From the NCBI RefSeq assembly GCF_903645315.1, contig NZ_CAHJXL010000001.1, forward strand, positions 3,814,350-3,878,349: a DNA stretch of 64,000 nucleotides, read 5' to 3'. The number at the start of each line of letters is the position of its first letter. Within the stretch, counting starts at the first letter, position 1. Below are positions 43,581-52,999 of the stretch, piece after piece. Origin of the DNA: Victivallis sp. Marseille-Q1083 (lineage in GTDB: Bacteria; Verrucomicrobiota; Lentisphaeria; Victivallales; Victivallaceae). The translations under genes were made by a program, and so were the position numbers. The notes beneath the pieces are model-generated. The model searched no databases and was not told the DNA's origin. It saw nothing but the letters and a program-made list of their open reading frames with translations.

Positions 43581-43811
43581 TGCTTGCTATATTTTTACTA
43601 GGCCGTGATATCTTATTTACTAAAATTATACGGCACCGTAAATATAGTGGTCATACTTTTTAAAAGGAAGTCTTGTCGATAGATTGGGAAGTTTGTCATG
43701 CCCTAGGCGGTTGGACGAAAAACTTTGAAATATGAAAAAAAGGAATTTTTGCTGTATTAAAGATCATTTTTTCAATCAATTCAGGCTAAGAATACATTGG
43801 AGGAAACGAAA

Positions 43812-44483
43812 ATGTTTATAAAATGGGTTAAGATTATTTTATTGTTTTTGATTAGCTTATATTTTTGTTTGGTAATATTGGTACTTATTTTTGTAAGGGA
43901 TCAATATATAAGTATTTGTCGGCATTGTGGAATGTTGGCGAATACGACTACTTACTATTATTTTCCTTTTTTTCCAGACTATAAATGGAATTTTTATAAA
44001 GAAAAACGAGAAAGTTACTTTAACACTTTCGTCGATTTACATCCATGCCCAATTGGGGAATGTGAATTTTTAGCCATAGAAGCATTGGGAAGAGTTCCAG
44101 ATACTGTTAATGAACTTTTGCGAAAGCCAAGACCGGCTTTACTCTGGGATACTGAACATCCGGAATTGGAACCGGAAATGGCGTCATTTTTAGAGTTTTA
44201 TGAAAGAACCCATCCTGATTTAAAGGAGCAATTATTGCGTGCTCTTATACAAGGAAATATCCAAGAAGATCAGTTAGAATATGCTAGAGATTTGGAGATT
44301 GCTTGGGGTGATTGGAAGGTTGAACATCATTTAATACCTCAAGATGAAATTGATCGAACTCAAGCTGGCCGGCAATTGCTGAAAGAATGGTTAAAAGAAA
44401 AAGTCGAAAAAGAAAAAAAGCATCAGGGGGAAAAGGAAATGCAAGAGGCTGAAAACCCGGAAAATGCGTTGTCAACGAATTAG
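43812..44483 (+). CDS. Putative immunity protein of cassette C
   Basis: The ATG at 43812 follows GGAGGAAACGAAA. The 223-residue product has an N-terminal membrane helix (IILLFLISLYFCLVILVLIF), a cysteine pair ICRHCGML, PCPIGECEF, and a long charged helical end (LLKEWLKEKVEKEKKHQGEK). It has no resemblance to the other immunity candidates. A membrane anchor suggests the protease tip acts at or outside the inner membrane. Confidence 0.5.
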   Translation: MFIKWVKIILLFLISLYFCLVILVLIFVRDQYISICRHCGMLANTTTYYYFPFFPDYKWNFYKEKRESYFNTFVDLHPCPIGECEFLAIEALGRVPDTVNELLRKPRPALLWDTEHPELEPEMASFLEFYERTHPDLKEQLLRALIQGNIQEDQLEYARDLEIAWGDWKVEHHLIPQDEIDRTQAGRQLLKEWLKEKVEKEKKHQGEKEMQEAENPENALSTN

Positions 44484-46782
44484 TAATGAGCTGATCAACA
44501 ACAATTTTGACGCGAACGGCAACGTGCTGATGCTGACGGTGAACGGGCAGTCGGTCAGCATGGCTTACGACAATCTGAACCGGCTGTATAATTATCTGCT
44601 GCCCGGGAACCGGATCGTCAACTATGAGTTCCATCCGACCGGCGAGTTGAAGAAGGTGTCGGGAGCGGAGACTTACACGCAGGAGTTCACTTACAACAAC
44701 TTCGGCGGCCTGTCGACGTTGAAGACCTGGCGTACCAACACGACGCCGCAGGTGACGAGCTGGAATTACGACAGCCGGCAGCGGGTGAAGGAGAAAATCT
44801 ACGCGGACGGCCGTAAGGTCTCCTATACCTATACGGCGGACAATCAGCCGTTGAAACGGACCTGGGCGCGCGGGGTGACGACGACTTATTCGTATGACAA
44901 CGGCGGTCGGCAGACCGGCATCGACTACAGCGATACAACGCCGGACGTGTCGATTACCTACGATTTCCTGAGCCGCCCGATAACGGTGACCGATGGAGCC
45001 GGAACCCGGACTTATACTTATGACAATGCGAAAAACGTGCTGACCGTCGAGACGCTTCCGTATCTGGCCGATACGACGCTGAATTATACTTACGATGCCT
45101 ACGGCCGCCGTGCCGGCCAAGCGTTGAATACCGGCAGTACGACGCACCAGCAGGCGAACTATACCTATGGTACGGATGGTCGTTATGCGACGATTTCGGA
45201 CGGCGGTTATACGGCGCACTACACCCACAATGCGGCCGGGCAGCTGTCGACGCTGCGGCTGGCGACGGCGCCGGCCAACCAGACGGTATCGACGGCAACC
45301 CGGAGTTTTGACAGCGCTCACCGGCTGACTGGCGTCAGCACGACGGCGGGATCATTGACGAAGAACTACGGTTATACATTGAACATCAAGGACCAGCGGA
45401 TCAAGACGACGCTGGCGGACGGCAGTTACTGGGATTACGCGTATGACAACTATGGACAGGTGATCAACGCGGTGCGCAAAAATGCTTCCGGAGGGATCGC
45501 CGGGCAGTCGTTCAATTACAGCTTCGACCAGGTCGGCAACCGTCAGTCCGCCTTCCAGGGAACGACCGGCAGTGATTCCCAGTGGAGCTATACGGCGAAC
45601 GCGGTGAATCAGTATTCGCTGATCACCGAGCCGAATGGCACCACTTACGCGCAGGTGCACGATGCGGACGGCAACCTGACCGGCAGCTATACGACGCAAT
45701 ATACCTACGATGCCGAGAACCGTCTGAAAACGGCGGATGTCGGGACTTATCGTTATGAATATACTTACGACTATTTAAGCCGTCGGATCAGGCAGAAGGT
45801 GATTCTGAAATCGGGCGCGACCGGCCAGACGCAGTCAGAGGTCGCTTACGTCTACGACGGCTGGAATGTAGTAGGCGTCTACGACACCACGACGGCGACG
45901 CCGACTTTCCAGAAGGGGTATTTGTGGGGCGAAGACCTCTCCGGCAGTCTGCAAGGCGCCGGCGGGGTCGGCGGGCTGCTGGCGGAAAAGCGCGGCGGAC
46001 AGACCTATCTGCCGGTCTATGACGGCAACGGCAACATCATGAGTTACCTGAACGCGTCGACCAAGGCCTCGGTGGCGGAGTACGTCTACGACGCCTTCGG
46101 CCGCACAATATCTTCGAGTGGCGCGGAGGCCGACAACTTCACCTACCGGTTCAGCACGAAGCCGGTGGACGGCAATGGGCTTTACTACTACGGTTATCGT
46201 TATTACGATCCGCAGCATGGAAGATGGATCAGCCGTGATCCGATCGAAGAAAACGGCGGCGTGAATCTGTATGGGTTCGTCGGAAATAATGGCATTATAT
46301 TTATTGATGTTCTTGGTTTGACTAAAGCCCCAACAATAAATCCTGATGGGACTGTAACTCCTGGGGATTCTGATTGGTATAATATGCATTCCAATCCAAC
46401 GGTTGCAGCTCGTAAAAGAAGTAGATATATTAATCCTCGTTCGAAAAGAGAAAACCTAGAATATTGTGGCTATGTCTGTAAAAAGTGTGTTAATGGTGAA
46501 AATAAATATTTCACTACCCAAGTAGTTGGTACGATAGCAGGTTGTAGGCCAAGTGATGCTCCATGTCCAACCGATTCTACTATTGTTGCGTATTGGCATA
46601 CACATGGAGGAGTAGATCCCAATTATAATAATGAGGATTGGTCAAATGCTGACTTGGATTTTGCTGATCGTTACGGAATTGATGGCTACCTTGCTACTCC
46701 AGGAAATAAGTTTCATCAATATATTCCGGATAGAAGTCATCCTAGCGGCAGAGGGACAATTATTGACAGAGGAAATTTGTAA
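44464..46782 (+). CDS. RHS cassette D with a DUF4329/JAB-like tip
   Basis: The longest core piece in the array: homology to the full-length RHS gene starts at about 44505 (DANGNVLMLTVNGQSVSMAY) and is near-identical to 37086-38800. The tip of about 160 residues has EYCGYVCKKCVNGENKYFTT, VAYWHTHGGVDPNYNNEDWS, NADLDFADRYGIDGYLATPG. The H-T-H-G ... N-x-E-x-[FW]-S-x-x-D pattern is that of DUF4329, a JAB-like metalloprotein fold common as an RHS toxin tip. The frame start lies within the immunity gene before it and has no ribosome site. Confidence 0.7.
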   Translation: MRCQRISNELINNNFDANGNVLMLTVNGQSVSMAYDNLNRLYNYLLPGNRIVNYEFHPTGELKKVSGAETYTQEFTYNNFGGLSTLKTWRTNTTPQVTSWNYDSRQRVKEKIYADGRKVSYTYTADNQPLKRTWARGVTTTYSYDNGGRQTGIDYSDTTPDVSITYDFLSRPITVTDGAGTRTYTYDNAKNVLTVETLPYLADTTLNYTYDAYGRRAGQALNTGSTTHQQANYTYGTDGRYATISDGGYTAHYTHNAAGQLSTLRLATAPANQTVSTATRSFDSAHRLTGVSTTAGSLTKNYGYTLNIKDQRIKTTLADGSYWDYAYDNYGQVINAVRKNASGGIAGQSFNYSFDQVGNRQSAFQGTTGSDSQWSYTANAVNQYSLITEPNGTTYAQVHDADGNLTGSYTTQYTYDAENRLKTADVGTYRYEYTYDYLSRRIRQKVILKSGATGQTQSEVAYVYDGWNVVGVYDTTTATPTFQKGYLWGEDLSGSLQGAGGVGGLLAEKRGGQTYLPVYDGNGNIMSYLNASTKASVAEYVYDAFGRTISSSGAEADNFTYRFSTKPVDGNGLYYYGYRYYDPQHGRWISRDPIEENGGVNLYGFVGNNGIIFIDVLGLTKAPTINPDGTVTPGDSDWYNMHSNPTVAARKRSRYINPRSKRENLEYCGYVCKKCVNGENKYFTTQVVGTIAGCRPSDAPCPTDSTIVAYWHTHGGVDPNYNNEDWSNADLDFADRYGIDGYLATPGNKFHQYIPDRSHPSGRGTIIDRGNL

Positions 46783-47484
46783 ATGAATATCTTAAAGTGT
46801 TTTATTGTTATTTTATTACTAATTATAACATATATTGTACGAGGTGAAGATATATCTATCATGGAAAAAATATTTGAAGAAATAGAGTGTTATAACATTG
46901 AAAATAAAATTTCTGAAAATGAGTATATTGTTTCCGCTATATTCTTATACCATAAATCATCTATAATAAATAATGAAATTTTTTGGAATGGAATTAAACA
47001 ATATATTCCTAAAAACTGGAACGATTCTTATGTTGTAATTAGATATGATTCAATTGATGATAAAGAAACTAATTTTATCTTAATAAGTTCACTAGATATG
47101 CCACATGTTTTTACGCGTATTAATTTAGAAAATAATGTTATTTTTGAAGAAAAATTATTAAATAATCTTAAACAATCTCAGTCTCCTATCTCCTTAATAA
47201 AATCTATTTTCAACCAATCTCAAAGAATTGCAATTGAAAATAATATCGATGTAAATGAAATTGTATCAATAAAACTCGTTTATGATATTTTTATGTATGA
47301 TCATGAAAATTCAAATTCAAATATTTCAAAATTTTCTATGGATAAAGATGTGTATTGGTTAATTGAATTCTGCAAATGGAAAAATTTTTATAATTTTTCT
47401 CAAAAAAATATAGGACTTGGCGGAGATGCATTTATTGGTATTGATGCATTTAATGATGACTATTATGTTATTAAGTTTAAGTAA
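46783..47484 (+). CDS. Putative immunity protein of cassette D
   Basis: The ATG follows the tip stop directly (TAAATG). The 233-residue product has a signal peptide or anchor (CFIVILLLIITYIVRG) and a very AT-rich Asn/Ile/Lys-rich body (YNIENKISENEYIVSAIFLY, IFWNGIKQYIPKNWNDSYVV, GLGGDAFIGIDAFNDDYYVI). No family is recognised. The GC content falls sharply relative to the RHS cores, as for all tips and immunity genes here. Confidence 0.5.
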   Translation: MNILKCFIVILLLIITYIVRGEDISIMEKIFEEIECYNIENKISENEYIVSAIFLYHKSSIINNEIFWNGIKQYIPKNWNDSYVVIRYDSIDDKETNFILISSLDMPHVFTRINLENNVIFEEKLLNNLKQSQSPISLIKSIFNQSQRIAIENNIDVNEIVSIKLVYDIFMYDHENSNSNISKFSMDKDVYWLIEFCKWKNFYNFSQKNIGLGGDAFIGIDAFNDDYYVIKFK

Positions 47485-47508
47485 CCGAGATCATTTTATA
47501 TCAAAGAT

Positions 47509-48786
47509 ATGATATATTGTGCGGTGAATCAGTATTCGCAGATCACCGAGCCGAATGGCACCACTTACGCGCAGGTGCACGATGCTGACGGCAACCTGAC
47601 CGGCAGTTATACGACGCAATATACCTACGATGCCGAGAACCGTTTGAAGACGGTGGATGTCGGGAGTTATCGTTATGAGTACACTTACGACTATCAGGGC
47701 CGTCGTATCAAGCAGAAGGTGATCCTGAAATCGGGCGCGACCGGCCAGACGCAGTCAGAGGTCGCTTACGTCTACGATGGCTGGAATGTAGTGGGTGTCT
47801 ACGACAATACCACGGCAACGCCCAGCTTCCAGACTGGCTATCTGTGGGGCGAGGATCTCTCCGGCAGTCTGCAAGGGGCCGGCGGGGTCGGCGGGCTGTT
47901 GGCGGAGAAGCGTGGTGGCCAGACCTATCTGCCGGTGTATGACGGCAACGGCAACATCATGAGTTACCTGAACGCGTCGACCAAGGCCCCAGTGGCGGAA
48001 TATGTCTATGACGCCTTCGGCCGTACGGTATCTTCGAGCGGCGCGGAAGCCGACAACTTCACCTACCGGTTCAGCACGAAGCCGGTGGACGGAAACGGCC
48101 TATACTACTATGGTTACCGTTACTACGATCCGCAGCATGGAAGATGGATCAGCCGTGATCCGATCGAAGAAAACGGCGGCGTGAATCTGTATGGGTTCGT
48201 CGGAAATAATCCTGTAAAGAAGAAGGAATATTTAGGTTTAGATGTTTGGGTTGAAAATTCAACTGCAGTTGATGGGTGGCATAAACGAATTTGTGTAACA
48301 GTATGGGAATGGGAAGAGGAATCTACTGAATTTTATGGTTCTTTTATGACCTGCTGTGGAAATGATGGAAAGAAATATGTTCCAATCGGTAAATATTGTA
48401 TAAGTTTTGGTATGCGTGAGAGAGCCGTGTTAGGATTTTTTGGTGGAGCTTTTGCGGATGGAGGAATTTTTGATTTTGATTCAGGAGGGGAAGATGGCAG
48501 TAGCAGTGTAGCCGAACCACACCTAGAGCCAGACTTCGAAAATCCTATTCCTTTTCCTCCGGGATTTGAAGGGCCGACTGCTGATGGGAATGGCGAGATT
48601 TATAGCGATATGATTGCGCCTACAGAGAAAATACGACAATATGCCCAAACAGAGTGCAATGAAGATTTCGAAATATTAAACTATATGAAGTCACTTAAAG
48701 GTAAAAGGGCAGAGTATTCAATATTGGGACAAAATTGTCGAGATTTTTCTGATATGATGTTTGATTATTTAACTTCAGGAAAGTGA
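47509..48786 (+). CDS. RHS cassette E, second copy of the papain-like tip
   Basis: The 425-residue frame starts in the RHS core (CAVNQYSQITEPNGTTYAQV), without the internal deletion of cassette B, and ends with a tip identical to that of cassette B (VDGWHKRICVTVWE to NCRDFSDMMFDYLTSGK). From about 47902 on, the DNA is the right-hand copy of the 2.18-kb direct repeat. It has no ribosome site. Confidence 0.65.
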   Translation: MIYCAVNQYSQITEPNGTTYAQVHDADGNLTGSYTTQYTYDAENRLKTVDVGSYRYEYTYDYQGRRIKQKVILKSGATGQTQSEVAYVYDGWNVVGVYDNTTATPSFQTGYLWGEDLSGSLQGAGGVGGLLAEKRGGQTYLPVYDGNGNIMSYLNASTKAPVAEYVYDAFGRTVSSSGAEADNFTYRFSTKPVDGNGLYYYGYRYYDPQHGRWISRDPIEENGGVNLYGFVGNNPVKKKEYLGLDVWVENSTAVDGWHKRICVTVWEWEEESTEFYGSFMTCCGNDGKKYVPIGKYCISFGMRERAVLGFFGGAFADGGIFDFDSGGEDGSSSVAEPHLEPDFENPIPFPPGFEGPTADGNGEIYSDMIAPTEKIRQYAQTECNEDFEILNYMKSLKGKRAEYSILGQNCRDFSDMMFDYLTSGK

Positions 48787-50081
48787 GGTAGCGATGTCTA
48801 ATAAATGGGAATTTACTTTGAGAGCAATTGGAATAATATGTACGTTTATTTTTATATGTATCTCTTGTATTGCTTGTTTTTTCTTTAATAATAAAATTGG
48901 CAATATTGAGGTAAATAATATTAAGATTAGAGTTAATCTAGAGTCGTTGGGTATTTCAGAATTTGAAATGCTATATTCAGATAATGTTGAAGATATCAAA
49001 CTTATGGAAGAATGGTTAGATAGCCTTAGGAATGATCGAGGAAGTTTTGCATATATGTATATTACATTTGTTCCTGGAGAAATCGAGTTAAATTTTGATA
49101 ATGTAAATGTCTCTTTCGGTGTAGATAATTTAGTCATAAATACAAAAGATAACGGTAAGGATTTACAATCATTGAAAAAAATGGATGAACTTGATTTCAA
49201 AATGAAAGAACGCTTGAAGGAGATCGTAAAAAAAGAAATTAAAAAAAGAAATTATTCATTTCCATATGAGAACAATAGTTATATTTTTAACAAGACAAAA
49301 AGCGACTGATGGTTTTGGGGCTAACCAATTATGTTGTTTAGGTGATTTGCTTTATTGGTTTTCGTAATATCGGCCGATACGACGTTGAATTATACCTACG
49401 ATGCCTATGGCCGCCGTACCGGCCAAGCGTTGAAGACCGGCAGTACGACGCACCAGCAGGTGAACTATACCTATGGTCCGGATGGTCGTTATGCGACGAT
49501 TTCGGACTGCGGTTATACGGCGCATTATACCCACAATGCGGCGGGGCAGCTGTCGACGCTGCGGCTGGCGACGGCGACGGCCAACCAGACGATATCGACG
49601 GCAACCCGGAGCTTCGACAGTGCTCACCGGCTGACCGGCGTCAGCACGACGGCGGGATCATTGACGAAGAACTATGGTTATACATTGAACATCAAGGACC
49701 AGCGGATCAAGACGACGCTGGCGGACGGCAGTTACTGGGATTACGCATATGACAACTATGGACAGGTGATCAACGCGGTGCGCAAGAATGCATCCGGAGG
49801 GATCGCCGGGCAGTCGTTCAATTACAGTTTCGACCAGGTCGGCAACCGTCAGTCCGCCTTCCAGGGAACGGCCGGCAGTGATTCCCAGTGGAGCTATACG
49901 GTGAACGCGGTGAATCAGTATTCGCAGATCACCGAGCCGAATGGCACCACTTACGCGCAGGTGCACGATGCGGACGGCAACCTGACCGGCAGCTATACGA
50001 CGCAGTATACCTACGATGCCGAGAACCGTCTGAAAACGGCGGATGTCGGGACTTATCGTTATGAATATACTTACGACTATC
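47902..50081 (+). repeat. Direct repeat, right copy (2.18 kb)
   Basis: Right-hand copy of 40151-42330. At its right edge the cores read TYDYQGRR here but TYDYLSRR in the left copy, after which both continue as RHS cores that end in different tips. Confidence 0.9.
48794..49309 (+). CDS. Putative immunity protein of cassette E
   Basis: Identical product to 41043-41558, with the same spacing to its tip gene, as part of the 2.18-kb duplication. See that entry for the layout. Confidence 0.55.
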   Translation: MSNKWEFTLRAIGIICTFIFICISCIACFFFNNKIGNIEVNNIKIRVNLESLGISEFEMLYSDNVEDIKLMEEWLDSLRNDRGSFAYMYITFVPGEIELNFDNVNVSFGVDNLVINTKDNGKDLQSLKKMDELDFKMKERLKEIVKKEIKKRNYSFPYENNSYIFNKTKSD

Positions 50082-51412
50082 AGGGGCGTCGGATCAGGCA
50101 GAAGGTGATCCTGAAATCGGGAGCGACCGGCCAGACGCAGTCGGAGGTTGCTTACGTCTACGACGGCTGGAATGTAGTGGGTGTCTACGACATCATGACG
50201 GCGACGCCGACTTTCCAGAAGGGGTATCTGTGGGGTGAAGACCTCTCCGGCAGCCTGCAAGGCGCCGGTGGAGTCGGCGGACTGCTGGCGGAAAAGCGCG
50301 GTGGACAGACCTACCTGCCGGTCTATGACGGCAACGGCAACATCATGAGTTACCTGAACGCGTCGACCAAGGCCTCGGTGGCGGAATACGTCTACGACGC
50401 CTTCGGCCGTACCATATCTTCGAGCGGCGCGGAGGCCGACAACTTCACCTACCGGTTCAGCACGAAGCCGATGGACGGTAACGGCCTATACTACTACGGC
50501 TACCGTTACTACGATCCGCAGCACGGCCGGTGGATCAGCCGCGATCCGCTGGAAGAAGAAGGAGGCGTGAATCTGTATGGAATGGTGGATAATTCTCCAA
50601 TTGGTTATTTTGATTATTTGGGACAACAAAATTGGTTGTCACGCTATATCTTGAATCCTGCGTGGGGTGCAATTAAATGGACAGGAAGAACTGCGTGGTC
50701 TGGAGCCCGTTGGGCCGGTCAGTCTGCGTGGTCTGGAGCAAATTGGGTAGGGGACCAGGTTGGCAGTGCGTGTGTTCAAATAGAAAACGGTATTATCGTT
50801 GCTGCTAATGTGGTATTTGATGATCGCACTTTAGTTGTTGGGATTATTTCGGGACCAACAGGAGATATTGCGGCTGGACTTTCTAAAATGCTTGTAGGAA
50901 AAAGTGTCGGGGGAGGCCAGGCTTGGGACGGCACAAAGAGACTTGGTCTATTTTTAGCAGCTGATGTTGCAGGATTTATTTATGGTAATACTTGGGGAAA
51001 GGCTTCTGGTTTCTATTGGGCGACACAACAAGATTTTAATGCTCGGTATTATTTGACTCCTGCAGTGATTCCTAATATGGGTAATTATGGTGGCGCAAAC
51101 TGGGGAACTAGTCAACAGCCTTTACCTATTGTTGCTCATTCTCTATCTAAAGAAACAGGTTTCTATCCGTTATTCCGTGTTCCTACCAAGATTGAATATG
51201 CCAGTTTCTTACACGATTATGATATGGAAGAACGTAGAGATGATGCACCTCCTCAGTGGAAGGCCCACTTGCGTTGGATTGGAAATACTTGGTTTGGAGA
51301 GGGAGCCGAGCCTGGACCGTTTGGCCAAGCGTACCGAGCGATTGGTACTCCTGCATTTCTTATTTTTTCTGGAGTATCTGCTGCATTTGGAATTTACCTG
51401 AATGTTGCATGA
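49355..51412 (+). CDS. RHS cassette F with a tryptophan-rich tip, end altered by IS1380
   Basis: The first 690 bases are the right-hand copy of the start of cassette C. The core ends RWISRDPLEEEGGVNLYGMV and the tip of about 270 residues begins QQNWLSRYILNPAWGAIKWT and has three W-S/T-G-A/R-x-W units, a hydrophobic middle (DRTLVVGIISGPTGDIAAGL, LFLAADVAGFIYG) and PTKIEYASFLHDYDMEERRD. The H-D-Y-D pair could be a phospholipase-like site but I cannot support that firmly. An IS1380 element starts at 51397, so the last four residues come from the IS. Confidence 0.65.
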   Translation: MVFVISADTTLNYTYDAYGRRTGQALKTGSTTHQQVNYTYGPDGRYATISDCGYTAHYTHNAAGQLSTLRLATATANQTISTATRSFDSAHRLTGVSTTAGSLTKNYGYTLNIKDQRIKTTLADGSYWDYAYDNYGQVINAVRKNASGGIAGQSFNYSFDQVGNRQSAFQGTAGSDSQWSYTVNAVNQYSQITEPNGTTYAQVHDADGNLTGSYTTQYTYDAENRLKTADVGTYRYEYTYDYQGRRIRQKVILKSGATGQTQSEVAYVYDGWNVVGVYDIMTATPTFQKGYLWGEDLSGSLQGAGGVGGLLAEKRGGQTYLPVYDGNGNIMSYLNASTKASVAEYVYDAFGRTISSSGAEADNFTYRFSTKPMDGNGLYYYGYRYYDPQHGRWISRDPLEEEGGVNLYGMVDNSPIGYFDYLGQQNWLSRYILNPAWGAIKWTGRTAWSGARWAGQSAWSGANWVGDQVGSACVQIENGIIVAANVVFDDRTLVVGIISGPTGDIAAGLSKMLVGKSVGGGQAWDGTKRLGLFLAADVAGFIYGNTWGKASGFYWATQQDFNARYYLTPAVIPNMGNYGGANWGTSQQPLPIVAHSLSKETGFYPLFRVPTKIEYASFLHDYDMEERRDDAPPQWKAHLRWIGNTWFGEGAEPGPFGQAYRAIGTPAFLIFSGVSAAFGIYLNVA

Positions 51413-52977
51413 AACTTTCGAATCGTCGAGAAATGTTCAGAAGATTCGGAAGTTTTTATTTTCAGAGTCGGATATTGTCGTTTTTTTGCAAATTGAGCAT
51501 ATTCCCCCTTTCCCCCGTTGTTGTTCGGCGAGCCGGGGACAGCTCTCCAAGGTTTTATTCCCAAGCGATGATTTTCGCAGCGATCAAGCGGAGGAGTTCC
51601 TGATTTGGACAAGCACTTGAAAGAGCAACATAAATTTTTCTGGTATTCCGCCGAATAATGGCACCGATTTTCACCAGGTATAAGCGAATGCTGCCGCAGG
51701 TAGCCTCGGCAAATTGAGTTCCTGTCAACAACAATGCCCGAAACCGTTCCATGAGAATATAAGCCAAACTTGAAAGCAGAAGCCGGAATTGATTTGCCGC
51801 AAAGTCATGGCAGCTCGTCCGATCAGCGAAAAGATCCAGCTGCTGTTCCTTGATCCTGTTTTCCATCTCACCTCGGGCGCAATAGACTTTTTCATAAAGA
51901 TATTGTCCATCATCATCAAGATTGGTGACGATAAAACGATTATTCGGTCCGGGGGAGTTGAATTCCGCTTTGGCAATCACCCGGCGCGGGTATTTCCAAG
52001 TTCCTGCCGCATATTCGAACTGAGTAAACAGTTTTGCTTTTTCATGTGTTTCGTTGTAAAGTGCTTCCGCTTTCACTTGAAGATCTTTTGATAATTCCAG
52101 CAAACGTGGATTTTTCGCCAATCCGACAATATATTTGACCTCATTTTTATCACACCAGTTCAGCATTTTCTGCCGACAAAAGCCACTGTCTCCCCGGAAA
52201 ATAATCTTAACCTTCGGCCATTTCTGCCGAAAGCGCTTTACCAGTAGCGAGAGAATCGCCCAAGCATGCTTGGCCGCATCAATTTTTGATGGACGCAAAT
52301 AAGCCACAAGCAATTGATCCCCGCAGAAAACATACAACGGCAAAAAGCAATAGTGGTCATAATAGCCATGAAAAAAGCGATTTTCCTGCATCCCGTAAGT
52401 GAGGTCATCGGTAGCATCGAAATCAAGAATCAATTCTCGAGGCGGCGTGGAAAAACTTTCGATAAAGAATTCGACAAACAATCGGCTCAAATCTACGCAA
52501 GCACGACGATCGATTCCATTTTCGAATCGACATAAAGTGCTTGGAGTGGCGAGTTGACGATCACGACCGACAACAGTTTGAATCAGCGGATCAGTTCGCA
52601 ATTCATGATGGTCATTGAGATCTTCATGGCCGGCAACCAAACCAAAAACTCGTTGACGAAGCATGCTCAGATAGGAATGTTCAACTTTTCCGGGCTGTCG
52701 AATATCAAAAGAATCCAGCAGGTTACCGGCGCGCCGGGTCAAACCGAGTTTGCGGTCGAATTCTTTCACAAAAAGCAACCCGCCGTCACTGCTGATATCT
52801 CCACCGGCGAAATTGAATTCAATTTTTCTGCTTTTCGGACCTTGAAAGAACGGAATCGAAACGTTACATTTTGTCATTGGCAGACCTCGGCGTTATATTG
52901 TCACGTAAAATATTACAATATAATATATTAGTCGAGAATCTGCCTCTTTGTTTTTGAAAATTTACGCAATATTCAGG
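51397..52977 (-). mobile_element. IS1380-family insertion sequence
   Basis: The ends are CCTGAATGTTGCATGAAAC on the left and, read inward from the right, CCTGAATATTGCGTAAATTTTC, an imperfect inverted repeat starting CCTGAAT as in IS1380 elements. The 1581-bp element holds one transposase gene. TTA flanks both ends, which may be a short target duplication. It has landed at the end of RHS cassette F. Confidence 0.8.
51555..52877 (-). CDS. IS1380-family transposase
   Basis: The 440-residue protein begins MTKCNVSIPFFQGPKSRKIE, with the group signature FNFAGGDISSDGGLLFVKEF and LDSFDIRQPGKVEHSYLSML. The DDE catalytic residues lie in LILDFDATDD, IIFRGDSGFCRQKML and ARGEMENRIKEQQLDLFADR. The frame is full length and unbroken, so this copy may be active. 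Confidence 0.9.
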   Translation of the reverse strand: MTKCNVSIPFFQGPKSRKIEFNFAGGDISSDGGLLFVKEFDRKLGLTRRAGNLLDSFDIRQPGKVEHSYLSMLRQRVFGLVAGHEDLNDHHELRTDPLIQTVVGRDRQLATPSTLCRFENGIDRRACVDLSRLFVEFFIESFSTPPRELILDFDATDDLTYGMQENRFFHGYYDHYCFLPLYVFCGDQLLVAYLRPSKIDAAKHAWAILSLLVKRFRQKWPKVKIIFRGDSGFCRQKMLNWCDKNEVKYIVGLAKNPRLLELSKDLQVKAEALYNETHEKAKLFTQFEYAAGTWKYPRRVIAKAEFNSPGPNNRFIVTNLDDDGQYLYEKVYCARGEMENRIKEQQLDLFADRTSCHDFAANQFRLLLSSLAYILMERFRALLLTGTQFAEATCGSIRLYLVKIGAIIRRNTRKIYVALSSACPNQELLRLIAAKIIAWE

Positions 52978-52999
52978 TTAATATATGATAAATTATTAG

